Below are positions 22,885 through 31,492 of a DNA stretch of 64,000 nucleotides, in pieces (within the stretch, counting starts at the first letter, position 1; each line of letters opens with the position of its first letter). A model generated the notes under the pieces. It saw only the letters and a list, made by a program, of their open reading frames with translations, ran no database searches and was not told the origin of the DNA. The position numbers and the translations under genes are program-made. Source of the DNA: a virus; the IMG/VR virus record IMGVR_UViG_3300010397_000041, positions 1 to 64,000 of that record; one strand, 5' to 3'.

Positions 22885-22945
22885 AAACGACCCCCGGTCG
22901 TCTCTCCCGTCGTACGAGACGGGGAGAGACGACCGGGGGTCGTTT
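22885..22945. terminator. Very strong bidirectional terminator
   Basis: A near-perfect inverted repeat: left arm 22885-22911 (begins AAACGACCCCCGGTCG) and right arm 22918-22945 (ends CGGGGGTCGTTT), 24 contiguous pairs plus a one-base bulge, loop about 6 bases. It separates the plus-strand gene ending at 22858 from the minus-strand structural operon ending at 22964. AAA/TTT ends serve both directions. Confidence 0.85.
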
Positions 22946-22963
22946 GTGTGCGGGGCGCCGGGG

Positions 22964-23332
22964 TTACGCGGCGGCAGGCAGACTTGCCGCCGAGTCCGGG
23001 TCGCCGATGTGCCGAGCGATCACACCCTTGACCAGCGACAGCCCGGCCGAGATCAGCGGCATGTACTCGACCGGCACCGGCAGCGCGGTCACCACAACCG
23101 CGCTGACAGCCACTTCGGCCAAGGTCCAGCCACCGCGCTCCAGGGCGTGGACGAAACCGGACGGCGTCGGCGCCTTCTGGAACTTGCCGCCGACGACGCT
23201 CAGGACGGCGGCGATCGGCAGGACGTACCAGACGTGCGAGTCGTTGAGTCCGGTGACGGCGACGCCGAGGCCGGAGAAGCCGGCGGTCGCGAGGACCCGC
23301 CAGCCCAGATCCTTCAGGTAGGTAGTCGTCAT
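22964..23332 (-). CDS. Holin-like membrane protein
   Basis: 122 aa. Two to three hydrophobic segments: about residues 10-28 (VLATAGFSGLGVAVTGL), 33-48 (HVWYVLPIAAVLSVVGG) and 72-105 (EVAVSAVVVTALPV then PLISAGLSLVKGVIA). The end VKGVIARHIGDPDSAASL is the pattern seen in holins of many actinophages. It is the last gene of the late operon, next to lysozyme and protease genes. Role: timed membrane pore releasing the endolysin. Confidence 0.75.
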   Translation of the reverse strand: MTTTYLKDLGWRVLATAGFSGLGVAVTGLNDSHVWYVLPIAAVLSVVGGKFQKAPTPSGFVHALERGGWTLAEVAVSAVVVTALPVPVEYMPLISAGLSLVKGVIARHIGDPDSAASLPAAA

Positions 23333-23365
23333 CGGACGCGGCCTTCTCTCGGATGGTGGGATGTG

Positions 23366-23719
23366 TCAGCCGGCGGCCGGCGGGGTGACCGCGCCGTCGG
23401 CCTCGGTGACCAGACCGGCCAGCGCAGTGCTGTCCACGCCGACGGCGGTGTGGACTGTCCCGAGGCCGGATACTGCGGCGTCGATCGCGGCCTGGGCGGC
23501 CGGCGGAATCGCCCCACCCGCGGCCTGGAGAGCGGCGACGAGGGCACCGACGGCGGTGGTGAGCTGGGCGATGACGGCAGCCTCGGCGGACTCGTCGGCA
23601 GCGGCCTGGGTGACAGCGGCGGTCAGATCGTCAACAGTCGGCATGAGAGCTGTGATCCTTTCGGAGAGGTTGAGAATCGCCGCGGTGAGCGCGGCGAGCG
23701 GAGAGGGACGGCGAAACAT
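23366..23719 (-). CDS. Ala-rich helical protein of the lysis cassette, 117 aa
   Basis: ATG at 23719 preceded by GAGGAGG; the in-frame start at 23863 overlaps the protease gene. Helical (LAALTAAILNLSERITALMP, then TAAVTQAAADESAEAAVIAQ) with a terminal amphipathic stretch. Could be a lysis accessory or a coiled-coil tail/spike part; no family was recognised. Confidence 0.55.
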   Translation of the reverse strand: MFRRPSPLAALTAAILNLSERITALMPTVDDLTAAVTQAAADESAEAAVIAQLTTAVGALVAALQAAGGAIPPAAQAAIDAAVSGLGTVHTAVGVDSTALAGLVTEADGAVTPPAAG

Positions 23720-23729
23720 CCGGGCCTCC

Positions 23730-25007
23730 TCAGGCGGCGGCCCGGTGGTAGCCGCGGGCTGACGCCCAGACCCGCAGAGCGCGGGCGACTGCGGCGGACT
23801 CGCCGAAATGGGTTTCGTGGGCCCACGTGTGGACGTGCTGCCACAGCACCGCATCGGCGTCATTCGCCGGCGGCGGGGTCGGAGTCGGCACCGGCGCCGG
23901 CGGGGGCACAGGGGCGGGCGTCGGCGACGGTGTGGGTGCGGGGGTGCCGGTCAGCGCAGCGGCCAGCGCGGTGCCGATGACCACGCCCATCCCGGACGAC
24001 TCGTCGTAGCCGGTGGACGGCGGGTAGACGTCGCCTGCGCCGCCGGACGTGATGTCGGTGCAGACGGGGTGGCCGTAGAGCACCGATGCGAAGACGGCGA
24101 ACTGGTCCGGGGTGACGCCCAGCTCGGCGAGCAGGGCGATCAGGCCGGCATATACCGGCGCGATCCCGGACGTGCCGCCCGCGACGGCCGGCTGCCCGTC
24201 AGCGACGATCTCAAAGCCCGTCACAGGGTCGGCGTTACCGGCCACGTCCGGTACGGCCCGCATGGTGAGCCCGAGCGCGGCCTGCCACGGCGGGGCCGGA
24301 AACACGCTCGACACGCCGCCGCCGGTGGCCGACGACGCGCCGTCATCCCAGACCGTCTCCGACAGCCGGCCACCGGCCGAGTCGAGGATGAGCCGGGTAC
24401 CGCCGCAGGCGATCACATGCGGGCTGGAGCAGGGGAAATCGGCGACCGGGCCGCTGGTGCCGTCGTTCATGCCCGCGTCGCCGGCCGCGCAGCACACGAG
24501 GATCCCCGCCGCCAGGGCGCGGGCGAACACGGCGTCGAACCGCTGCATCCTCGCCGGCGGCCACGACGAACCAGGACCGCCCCACGAGCACGACACGACG
24601 CAGGCACCGGAGGCGAGCGCGGCCTCGAACGCGGCGAGGAACCCGTCGTCGGTGTTGTCGGCGAAGATCAGCTCGATGTCGGCGCCGGGCGCGACCGCGG
24701 CGACGGCCTCGACGTCCAGCATGACCTCGACGTTGGCGCCACCCGGGTCCGGCGTGATCGTCGCACCGTTGACCCTGGTGACCGTCACCGACGGCGGGGT
24801 GATCCCGGTCTGGGCGCAGAACTGCTCGAAGTCGGCGGACGAGAACGCTCCACCGAGCTCGACGATCGCGACCTTCTGACCGGCGCCCGTCAGCGCGCGC
24901 CCATCCGCCCTCGTGGTCGGGAACTGGTAGGCGCGGGCGGCCTGGGCGAACGTGAGCGGTGAACCGCCCGCCGCGAGAGGGCGGACCAGATACGGCGTTG
25001 CGATCAT
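23730..25007 (-). CDS. Sedolisin-type serine-carboxyl peptidase (S53)
   Basis: 425 aa. The sedolisin catalytic set is visible: E94 and D98 in NVEVMLD (spacing of four as in the family), D177 in AAGDAG (oxyanion Asp) and nucleophile S280 in GGTSGIAP. The C-terminal calcium loop pattern is present too (DITSGGAGDVYPPSTGYDES). There is no pro-domain and no signal peptide, unlike free-living sedolisins. A Pro/Thr linker (about 355-385) leads to a small helical tail (LWQHVHTWAHETHFGESAAV). Placed between the GH25 lysozyme and the holin, so it may help lysis or be carried on the virion tail. The activity is predicted from residues only. Confidence 0.85.
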   Translation of the reverse strand: MIATPYLVRPLAAGGSPLTFAQAARAYQFPTTRADGRALTGAGQKVAIVELGGAFSSADFEQFCAQTGITPPSVTVTRVNGATITPDPGGANVEVMLDVEAVAAVAPGADIELIFADNTDDGFLAAFEAALASGACVVSCSWGGPGSSWPPARMQRFDAVFARALAAGILVCCAAGDAGMNDGTSGPVADFPCSSPHVIACGGTRLILDSAGGRLSETVWDDGASSATGGGVSSVFPAPPWQAALGLTMRAVPDVAGNADPVTGFEIVADGQPAVAGGTSGIAPVYAGLIALLAELGVTPDQFAVFASVLYGHPVCTDITSGGAGDVYPPSTGYDESSGMGVVIGTALAAALTGTPAPTPSPTPAPVPPPAPVPTPTPPPANDADAVLWQHVHTWAHETHFGESAAVARALRVWASARGYHRAAA

Positions 25008-25064
25008 GCTCTGGGGCCTCCAAGGCGCACGAAAGACGGGCGGGAGCCGCGAGAAGACGGGCTG

Positions 25065-26120
25065 CTAGGTAGCTGGCTTGGCGACGAGGGTGAGTCCGGC
25101 GAGCGCGGCCGACAGCCCGTCCAACCGGGCCAGTACCGGTGTCAGGTTGGCGCCGCCTGCCGTCGACACAGGTAGCGCCTTCACCTCGGCGACGAGCGTC
25201 GCCAGCTGCTGGCCGAGGGTGTTCAGCGCGGTGAGAACCCCACCCGCGGGCGTCAGCTGGCCGGCGACCTGTCCGAGTCCGGCGGAGATCGCATCGGACC
25301 TGGCGGCCAGCGACGGATCTCCGGGATTCCAGCCGAGCGCGGCGACGAGCGCTTCCACCGCGTTGAACAAGGTCTGCTCGAGCGCGAGGATCGCCCTCTC
25401 GGTGGCCGCCCACGCGGTCTGACCGGCGCCGGTCCCTTCGTTGAGAACCCCGCGGAAGATGGCGGCGATCTGTTGGGATGTCGGGTCGTCGAGCACGAGT
25501 TCTCCCAAGGCGAGCCATTCGGTGACGATCCGGGAGGCGTCACAGACCGCCGGTACGCCTGGGATCCGCGCGGTGTCGGTGTACTGCCTGGCGGCGACCT
25601 GTGTGCGTGTCCAGCCGGGCGGCAGCGGCATCACCGCGTCCGGCACGGGGCCGTAGTTGGCGATGTGCAGCCGCCGCCATCCGGGAGGCAGCATCGCCGC
25701 GGTCAGACCGGCATCAGCCAGGTAGGAGCTGTAGCTGTAGATCAGGCCGGAGCTGTAGCCGTGCTGCACCATCCGGCCGCAGAAGTCGACCGCGTGCTGC
25801 GCGGCTGAGCCTGTCCCGGCTCCGTCTTCGGTGTCCAGGACCACCCAGTCACGGCGCGGGTCGGCGCCGCCAGCCGCCTCGACGACCGAAACGAAATGGT
25901 CCGCTTCGGTGGCGCCGGCCGACAGGGAGGGCCGGGCGTAGTGATAGGCGCCCCGGTGCAGGCCGAGCGATCGTGCCTGCCGCCACCAGCCGGGAAACTC
26001 GGGGTCGGGCCAGGTGGCGCCGTCGGTCGCAAGGATCCATAGCCGGTCGGCGCCGGACGCGGTGTAGGCGCTGAGATCGATGCCGGCCTGATAGTTCGAG
26101 ATGTCGGCGAATGCGGCCAC
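25065..26120 (-). CDS. GH25-type lysozyme (endolysin)
   Basis: 351 aa from GTG after CGAGGAG. Residues 1-200 follow the GH25 muramidase pattern: FADISNYQ (D6), LHRGAYHYARP, then WVVLDTED (D96, E98), and a final beta strand region. The C-terminal 150 residues are helical and Ala/Leu-rich (ALEQTLFNAVEALVAALGWN; LTALNTLGQQLATLVAEVKA) and probably multimerise or dock the enzyme. It cleaves the glycan strands of peptidoglycan, for host lysis or entry. Confidence 0.8.
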   Translation of the reverse strand: MAAFADISNYQAGIDLSAYTASGADRLWILATDGATWPDPEFPGWWRQARSLGLHRGAYHYARPSLSAGATEADHFVSVVEAAGGADPRRDWVVLDTEDGAGTGSAAQHAVDFCGRMVQHGYSSGLIYSYSSYLADAGLTAAMLPPGWRRLHIANYGPVPDAVMPLPPGWTRTQVAARQYTDTARIPGVPAVCDASRIVTEWLALGELVLDDPTSQQIAAIFRGVLNEGTGAGQTAWAATERAILALEQTLFNAVEALVAALGWNPGDPSLAARSDAISAGLGQVAGQLTPAGGVLTALNTLGQQLATLVAEVKALPVSTAGGANLTPVLARLDGLSAALAGLTLVAKPAT

Positions 26121-26136
26121 GGCGACTCCTCGAGCG

Positions 26137-27621
26137 TCAGGCGAGCATCTGAGGGCCGGCCTTGACCTTCGGAATCGTCACGCCCGCGAGGCCGGCGACG
26201 ACCGTGTTGCCGCTGATCGTGTTGTTCGCCGGGCCGCCGCTCCAGTTGCCGGCGACCTGTCCGGGGGGCACGTCACACCAGTTGCCCGTGACGCTGCTGT
26301 TCATGGACCGGCGGGCGTCGGCCCGGTCGGGTCCGGACTGGTCGACGTAGATGGTGATGCTCGCAGGGCTGCCGGCCGGCCCGTTGCCCCACACGAAGTT
26401 CCCGGTGACGCCGTCATTGTTGGACGACTGGAGGACAATCCCGGCCGCGCGCCACGGATCGAGGTGCGCACCCTTACCGTTGCCGGCGATCAGGTTTCCG
26501 AGGAACCGATTGTTCCCGCCCGTCTCGTCGATTATCCCCGTACCGAAATTGCTGTAGATCAGGTTGCCGGTGAACGTGTTACCCGTGCCCGGCGAGGCCG
26601 TGACGTGGTCGCCGCCCAGGCCGCAGGACACATCCATCCACAGCCCCGGGCCGCCGATGCCGCCGTATGGCACGCCATTGGGATTGCTCTTGTGGATCAG
26701 GTTCCCGACCCACATGGCGCCGGTCATCAGCGCCATCTTGTTGCCGCCGTCGTCACCGGGTCCGGTGTCGACCGAGGCGGAGGTGAAATTCGCGTACAGC
26801 TGGTTGTATCGGACCACTGATCCGGCGCCGCCGCCCATCAGGCCGTGCGCCTGGTTGTGGTGGACCGTGCAGTTTTCGATCAGGGACTGGTCGCCGAGAT
26901 CGAACGCGGAGTAGCTGGTCGTCAGTTCACAGTTCGCGATGTGCCAGCCGGCCGCGCCGGGGCGGCGGCCCCGGCCCTGTGTGTCGATGGCCCCGTAGTA
27001 GTAGCCGGCCGGGCTCATCCCGTTGCAGTTGCGGATCGTCATATTGGCAATGACGACGTTGGTCCGGCTCGCGTCGGCGTTCGTCCACCACACGTTGTCC
27101 GTGATCGTCGAACCGGCGGCGTCGCCCCAGAACTGCTGCCCGGCCCGCGGATAGACCGCATAGCCGCCCGGGTAGACGGCTCCGGGTGCCAGCTGGAACA
27201 CGGTGCCGGGCGCTGCCGCCTGCGCATAGTTGTTGATGTTCGCGCCGGCTGGGATGGGTGTCGCGCCGGTCGGGATCGGCAGCGGCGCGGGCATCAGCAC
27301 CCGGTCCGGCCAAGCCGACAGGTTGGTCAGATCGGTCATGCCGCCCCAGTAGACGCCATCCGGGGGCGGAGTCGATCCGCCCCCGGAGCCGCCAGACCCG
27401 CCCGAACCACCGGTACCGCCCGAGCCCGAACCGCCGGGCTGCGGCACCTGCGGGCCGGGCAGCCACAGCACCGACGACCCCTCGGCGACCACCCACACCG
27501 TGTCGCCCACCGAAGGGGCAGCCGCGCCGGCTGCCGCAGAGACGGCGGCTTGAGGGGCGATCTGCACCGACGGCCGACCCTGCGAGTCAACAGACACGAC
27601 CTTGCCCTGAAAGACGCTCAC
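26137..27621 (-). CDS. Right-handed beta-helix tail spike/fibre
   Basis: 494 aa from GTG. Residues 1-55 look like a small baseplate-type beta-domain (VFQGKVVSVDSQGRPSVQIA; GDTVWVVAEGSSVLWLPGP). A Gly/Ser linker (about 62-85) follows. From residue 130 on there are many short repeats of the kind SLIENCTVHHNQAHGLMGGG, NTFTGNLIYSNFGTGIID and RFLGNLIAGNGKG, the coils of a pectate-lyase-like beta-helix. Likely binds or degrades a surface polysaccharide. No catalytic residues can be assigned safely. Confidence 0.8.
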   Translation of the reverse strand: MSVFQGKVVSVDSQGRPSVQIAPQAAVSAAAGAAAPSVGDTVWVVAEGSSVLWLPGPQVPQPGGSGSGGTGGSGGSGGSGGGSTPPPDGVYWGGMTDLTNLSAWPDRVLMPAPLPIPTGATPIPAGANINNYAQAAAPGTVFQLAPGAVYPGGYAVYPRAGQQFWGDAAGSTITDNVWWTNADASRTNVVIANMTIRNCNGMSPAGYYYGAIDTQGRGRRPGAAGWHIANCELTTSYSAFDLGDQSLIENCTVHHNQAHGLMGGGAGSVVRYNQLYANFTSASVDTGPGDDGGNKMALMTGAMWVGNLIHKSNPNGVPYGGIGGPGLWMDVSCGLGGDHVTASPGTGNTFTGNLIYSNFGTGIIDETGGNNRFLGNLIAGNGKGAHLDPWRAAGIVLQSSNNDGVTGNFVWGNGPAGSPASITIYVDQSGPDRADARRSMNSSVTGNWCDVPPGQVAGNWSGGPANNTISGNTVVAGLAGVTIPKVKAGPQMLA

Positions 27622-27648
27622 GGCGCACCTCCGACTGGGCGCACAAAA

Positions 27649-27674
27649 AGCCGGATTCCTCGCGGCATTCGGCT
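27649..27674 (-). terminator. Terminator candidate, T5 tail
   Basis: On the minus strand AGCCG...CGGCT forms a short stem followed directly by TTTTTG, between the gene ending at 27761 and the spike gene starting at 27621. The stem is only 5-6 bp, so it may be a partial terminator. Confidence 0.4.
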
Positions 27675-27760
27675 CGGAGTTGGGTGGTTTAGCGCTGCGG
27701 AACAGTGCAGGTCAAAGGGCCTGCCGGGTAGGAGCGAGCAGGCGGACCGGGGTGCCCCAG

Positions 27761-28336
27761 TCACCGGCGGCCATATCGGGCCGCGCAATCGGTCGGCCGA
27801 GGAAGCGCGGCGAGGTAGTCGGTGTATGCCATCGTCTCCGCGTCGAGGTAGGCGATCACGGGGCCGAGCTGGTCGGCCGCCGGCGAGCGCCGCATCGAGG
27901 TCGCGAGCGCCGCCGTGTCGTCCCGCAGCTTCGTGTTCTTAGTCCGCAGGTCGGCGTCGGAGGCATTACGCGCCGCGCAGCCCTCCAGAAGGCCGGCGTG
28001 AACCCGGGCGAACTGCCGGCCGATCTCTCGCTGGTTCGCCCGGTAGCGCAGCAGGCCACCCGTCAGGAGACCGAGCACAACGGCGACCGCCACGACGACG
28101 GCGAGACCAATCCGGAACCGGCGGCGCACCGCGGCCCGGTCTGCGTCCAGTGCGGTCTTCGGCGCCGCCTCGTCCTCGACGCGCTTCACCTCGGCGGCTT
28201 GCTCGTCGAGACGGCGGCCGTGTTCGGCGAACTGCTCGCGGGCCTGGTCGATGGAACGTCGGAGAGCTCCGGTGTCGCCAGCGAGCCGGTCGACGGAGGC
28301 GCGCAGCTCGGCGAGGTCGCCGGTCGGCTCGGTCAT
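27761..28336 (-). CDS. Coiled-coil protein with one membrane helix, 191 aa
   Basis: ATG overlapping the previous stop. Residues 1-70 form a coiled coil (ASVDRLAGDTGALRRSIDQA; EQFAEHGRRLDEQAAEVKRV). About 75-98 is a membrane helix (IGLAVVVAVAVVLGLLTGGL), and 95 further residues are outside. Topology is like spanin or lysis-regulator proteins, but no family match is claimed. Two cysteines lie in the outer part. Confidence 0.6.
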   Translation of the reverse strand: MTEPTGDLAELRASVDRLAGDTGALRRSIDQAREQFAEHGRRLDEQAAEVKRVEDEAAPKTALDADRAAVRRRFRIGLAVVVAVAVVLGLLTGGLLRYRANQREIGRQFARVHAGLLEGCAARNASDADLRTKNTKLRDDTAALATSMRRSPAADQLGPVIAYLDAETMAYTDYLAALPRPTDCAARYGRR

Positions 28337-28500
28337 CGCCGTTCTCCCCCCAGTTCTTGCTGGCCGAGTAGGGCGCGGAGCTGGCCGATCTGCTGGTCGA
28401 GCCGTTCGCGGACCTCGCCGGCACGTCGCAGTAGCTCATCCATGACGCGCAGGCGCTCCGCCGTCGCGGCGGGCAAGGGCGGGCGGTCCGCGAGAGCCAT
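28333..28500 (-). CDS. Small coiled-coil protein, 55 aa
   Basis: ATG at 28500; both ends overlap neighbours (ATGA type). Helical throughout (LRVMDELLRRAGEVRERLDQ, QIGQLRALLGQQ). Function unknown; likely a partner of the two membrane coiled-coil proteins beside it. Confidence 0.55.
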   Translation of the reverse strand: MALADRPPLPAATAERLRVMDELLRRAGEVRERLDQQIGQLRALLGQQELGGERR

Positions 28501-28850
28501 CACGACGCGTTCGCCCTCCGGTTGAGCGCGGCGACGTATTCGCGCGAGATCTCCGCGGTGCGGACGAGGGCGGGAACAACCTCGGCGCGGACGAAATTCT
28601 CGGCCTGGTCGAGCTTGGCCCGCAGGGCGATGATCTCGGCGTCCTTCGCGGCGATGACCTGGTCTTTCGCCGCGATCTCGGCGTCGTGTGCCGCGTCCTG
28701 TCGGGTCACGACCCAGTAGGGCACCAGCACCCGGAACACGATCATCGCGATGGCGAGACCGGGGATGCCGTAGCCGAGGAGCTGGGCGAGGAGGTCGGGC
28801 GGATCGTTGGCCGCGGCCGCGGCGAGTGCCAATACGGACGCGGGCATCAT
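28500..28850 (-). CDS. Membrane protein with C-terminal coiled coil, 116 aa
   Basis: ATG at 28850 (or 28847); the frame is open upstream to 28880. One membrane helix (about residues 22-42, LLGYGIPGLAIAMIVFRVLV), then a strong coiled coil with the repeat 'AAKDQVIAAKDAEIIALRAK'. Together with the two next genes it forms a set of membrane/coiled-coil proteins between the tail and the spike genes. A second holin-like or spanin-like function is possible. Confidence 0.55.
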   Translation of the reverse strand: MMPASVLALAAAAANDPPDLLAQLLGYGIPGLAIAMIVFRVLVPYWVVTRQDAAHDAEIAAKDQVIAAKDAEIIALRAKLDQAENFVRAEVVPALVRTAEISREYVAALNRRANAS

Positions 28851-29107
28851 CGGCGACTGGCCTCGTTCCGCTCGTCGCAATCACAGGCGGACCGCCTGCG
28901 GTGGTGGCGCGCGGCTTCCGGTCGTCGCGACAGGAGGCCCGGTCAGGGGCCGGCCGGATGTGGTGAGGTCGCGTCGTGGCGGCAGCGGACAATCACTCGC
29001 TCGTCGGCGGATACCAGCGACGGCTGGTGACGGGGGGTCCATGCGCCGCAGGGTTTGCCTCTAACCTGCCAGGGCCGCGGTGGATCCGGTCGGGGTCGAG
29101 GATCGGT
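28851..29107. other. Gap without convincing gene
   Basis: About 255 bases between the distal tail gene and the membrane gene. Short minus-strand open frames exist (17 and 53 codons), but their codon GC bias is poor and they lack ribosome sites. GGGCCGGCCGG-like palindromic stretches are present. Nothing else seen. Confidence 0.4.
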
Positions 29108-31483
29108 TTAGGTCGGTAGGACTGGCGACAACTGGCAGGTCACTTTCCACGACTGCGACCCCGGCTCCACCATGATCGAATGGGACAGCGCGTCGACGTA
29201 GCCGTTGAACGTCCAGCTGGGTGCGCCGAGCGGGCGGACCACCACCCGATTCAGGTCGGAGATGTCCATCAGGAGTGCGGGGGTAAAAAGCTGCGTCGGG
29301 TTAGCCGACGGTTCAAACTGGAAAGCGGCCAGCCTGCTCCGCGGATCTTTATACTGGCGCAGCAACAGGTTCGCCCGGTTCTGTGCTTCCGAGGTGAGGG
29401 CGACTTTGATGGTCGCCGTATAGGTGCGAGACAAATACTGCTGCGCAGACGTGGCGTTAGTCACCCGGAACTGGGGGCCGCCGTCTTGGGTGATGCTGAC
29501 CGTGTTGTAGATGTACGTCGGATCGTCATCAATCTGCAACGAGTCCAACTGGTACGGCAGGCCCGCGGTCGGGTCGAAAATGTTTTGCGGCGTGCTTTGG
29601 CCTGGCCGCCACTGGTTGTCCTCGAAACAGGGCGACCCGTCGGCCAGCGAGTAGACCTGGCCGTGTTCGGCGTCGCCCTGGTCCTGGGCGGCGTCCAAGG
29701 CCGACTGACCTGCCAGCCCCTTGAGCCCGTAGCTGTTGGACGCGGAGGCCACCGAGCCGGCGAACACCAGTCCGCCCATGATGCTGCGATAGTTGAACGG
29801 CCATCCCCAGTAGTTCAACACCCGGGCGAACCGCTCACCGGTGGTCTCACTCGCATAGCCGCCGTTCACACCCACCTGGGCGTGGGCCTGAATCCGGGCC
29901 AGTGGGAGCACCTGGTTGTAGAACGCGACATGGCTGACAAAGCCCTGGTAGACGTTGTTGGCGGAGCTGCCGAGCCAGTCGCCACCGACAACAGTGTGTG
30001 CGACCGTGGAGCCAAGCGACGGTGTTCCGGTGTACAGCTGGGTAAGCGACACGCCGTAGGTGCTGTAGTAGAAGGTCACCGTCCCGCCCGCAGAGACGGT
30101 GACGCACAGATAGACGCCGAGACCCAGGCCCGGGAAATACGCCCCCGGACTGGTGTAAACGGTAGTCCCACCGACAACCAGCCGAATGGTGTTCGTTGAC
30201 CCGGCCCCGATGACGATTTCAATGCCAGTCGGCGATCCGCCCGAGGTGAGGTGGCAGAACAGTGGCCCGTTGGTCGTTGCTGTCGACCCGTCCTGCGCGG
30301 CGAACAGTTCGACTGTGTAATCCTGGCCGTGGACAAGGTTCGCCCCGGTCGCCGACGAGAAGTCGAGCACATCGCCGTGGGACGACGACACCCCGGACGG
30401 GTTCATGTTCACCGACGACGCGCCATCGTAGATGATCGACGGTCCGCCGAACTGGGAGAAACCCGGGAACGGGGATGACGAGACGAATGTGGACGTGGCA
30501 CCGGCGGCGACAATGTCGCCGCCCTGCGGTGTCGACGCCGCCTCGTCCAGTGGGTAGAAGCTCACCGGGTTGTCGAGGAGAACTTCCTCCTCATAGGTCG
30601 TCCGCAGTTCCCCCTGGGACAGGGCGGCCAGCGAGTCGACACAGGTGATCTGCGGCAGTGACAGTGCCGGGTCCTGCCAGGTCTGCGGCCATCTCTCGAC
30701 GAACCCAGCCCACAGCGGGTAGGTGTTGCCCTGCCAAATCGCCTTGATCCGAATCGGGACGATCGGGGCAAGATTCGGATAGTAGGGTCCCGAGGTGTTG
30801 TTCGGATCAAACCTGCCACCCGTGTTGTCCACGGTGAGCGTCGCCGTGCCGGCCTCGAAACGCCCCAGCTCGTACTGCCTCGACGACCGGGTCAGATCCA
30901 AACTTCGGACGTATCGGCTGATGTCTGTCCAGCCGAACCCGGACGCTGGCGACACCGTCGTCACCACGGCGGCAAGCGAATGCAGCTCACCGCCCGAGCA
31001 GCCCAGCCACGTGACGAGGAGTTGCAGCCGCGACGCGCCGAAGCCCGCCGTCGAGGTGATCGTGACCGTGGTCCAGCTCGACGTCCCGTCGAGAAACCCC
31101 ACCGACGTCGAGTTGATGAGGGTCACGCCTGCGGCGTCGTACCACTGGGCGACCGCAGACCCGAATCGGCCCACGGAACCGGCCCGTACCCGCAAGGTGA
31201 TCGTGTACTGCCCGGTGGGGACGACTGTCCCCGGATCGGTATCGACACCAACGGTCATGTTGCCGTTGCTGGCCGCGCCGACGAGGAGACTGTTCCGGTA
31301 GGGCAGTGGTGCGAAGTTCGGGTTCAGCAACAGGTTGGCGTTGCCGCCGTTCTGCCAGTTGCCGATCGACCGGGCGAAGGTGGCGCTGTCGCCGCAGATC
31401 GGCGGGTAGGTCAACGGGCTCGCCGGGTCCAGGCTGAACGCGCACTCGACGGTGATCTGTGGCCAGGTCGCTGACATGGCCAC
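29108..31483 (-). CDS. Distal tail / tail-tip protein with lectin-like domains
   Basis: 791 aa. Middle and C-terminal parts (about 205-330 and 560-790) look like a distal-tail/baseplate hub (DISRYVRSLDLTRSSRQYEL; ATLTVDNTGGRFDPNNTSGP), a pattern common in Gram-positive siphophages. Residues 50-190 form a carbohydrate-binding-like jelly roll (YTITLRVRAGSVGRFGSAVA). Residues 320-520 resemble a concanavalin/LamG sandwich (VSFYPLDEA, YTVELFAAQDGSTATTNGP, VSHVAFYNQVLPLARIQAH). It lies directly downstream of the tape measure gene as expected. Likely connects tail tube and spike and contacts the host surface. Confidence 0.75.
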   Translation of the reverse strand: MAMSATWPQITVECAFSLDPASPLTYPPICGDSATFARSIGNWQNGGNANLLLNPNFAPLPYRNSLLVGAASNGNMTVGVDTDPGTVVPTGQYTITLRVRAGSVGRFGSAVAQWYDAAGVTLINSTSVGFLDGTSSWTTVTITSTAGFGASRLQLLVTWLGCSGGELHSLAAVVTTVSPASGFGWTDISRYVRSLDLTRSSRQYELGRFEAGTATLTVDNTGGRFDPNNTSGPYYPNLAPIVPIRIKAIWQGNTYPLWAGFVERWPQTWQDPALSLPQITCVDSLAALSQGELRTTYEEEVLLDNPVSFYPLDEAASTPQGGDIVAAGATSTFVSSSPFPGFSQFGGPSIIYDGASSVNMNPSGVSSSHGDVLDFSSATGANLVHGQDYTVELFAAQDGSTATTNGPLFCHLTSGGSPTGIEIVIGAGSTNTIRLVVGGTTVYTSPGAYFPGLGLGVYLCVTVSAGGTVTFYYSTYGVSLTQLYTGTPSLGSTVAHTVVGGDWLGSSANNVYQGFVSHVAFYNQVLPLARIQAHAQVGVNGGYASETTGERFARVLNYWGWPFNYRSIMGGLVFAGSVASASNSYGLKGLAGQSALDAAQDQGDAEHGQVYSLADGSPCFEDNQWRPGQSTPQNIFDPTAGLPYQLDSLQIDDDPTYIYNTVSITQDGGPQFRVTNATSAQQYLSRTYTATIKVALTSEAQNRANLLLRQYKDPRSRLAAFQFEPSANPTQLFTPALLMDISDLNRVVVRPLGAPSWTFNGYVDALSHSIMVEPGSQSWKVTCQLSPVLPT

Positions 31484-31492
31484 CCCTGCCGG

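Noticed and set aside
28851-29107. Minus-strand mini-ORFs of 17 and 53 codons
   Set aside because: Poor codon bias, no ribosome site, and no recognisable sequence.
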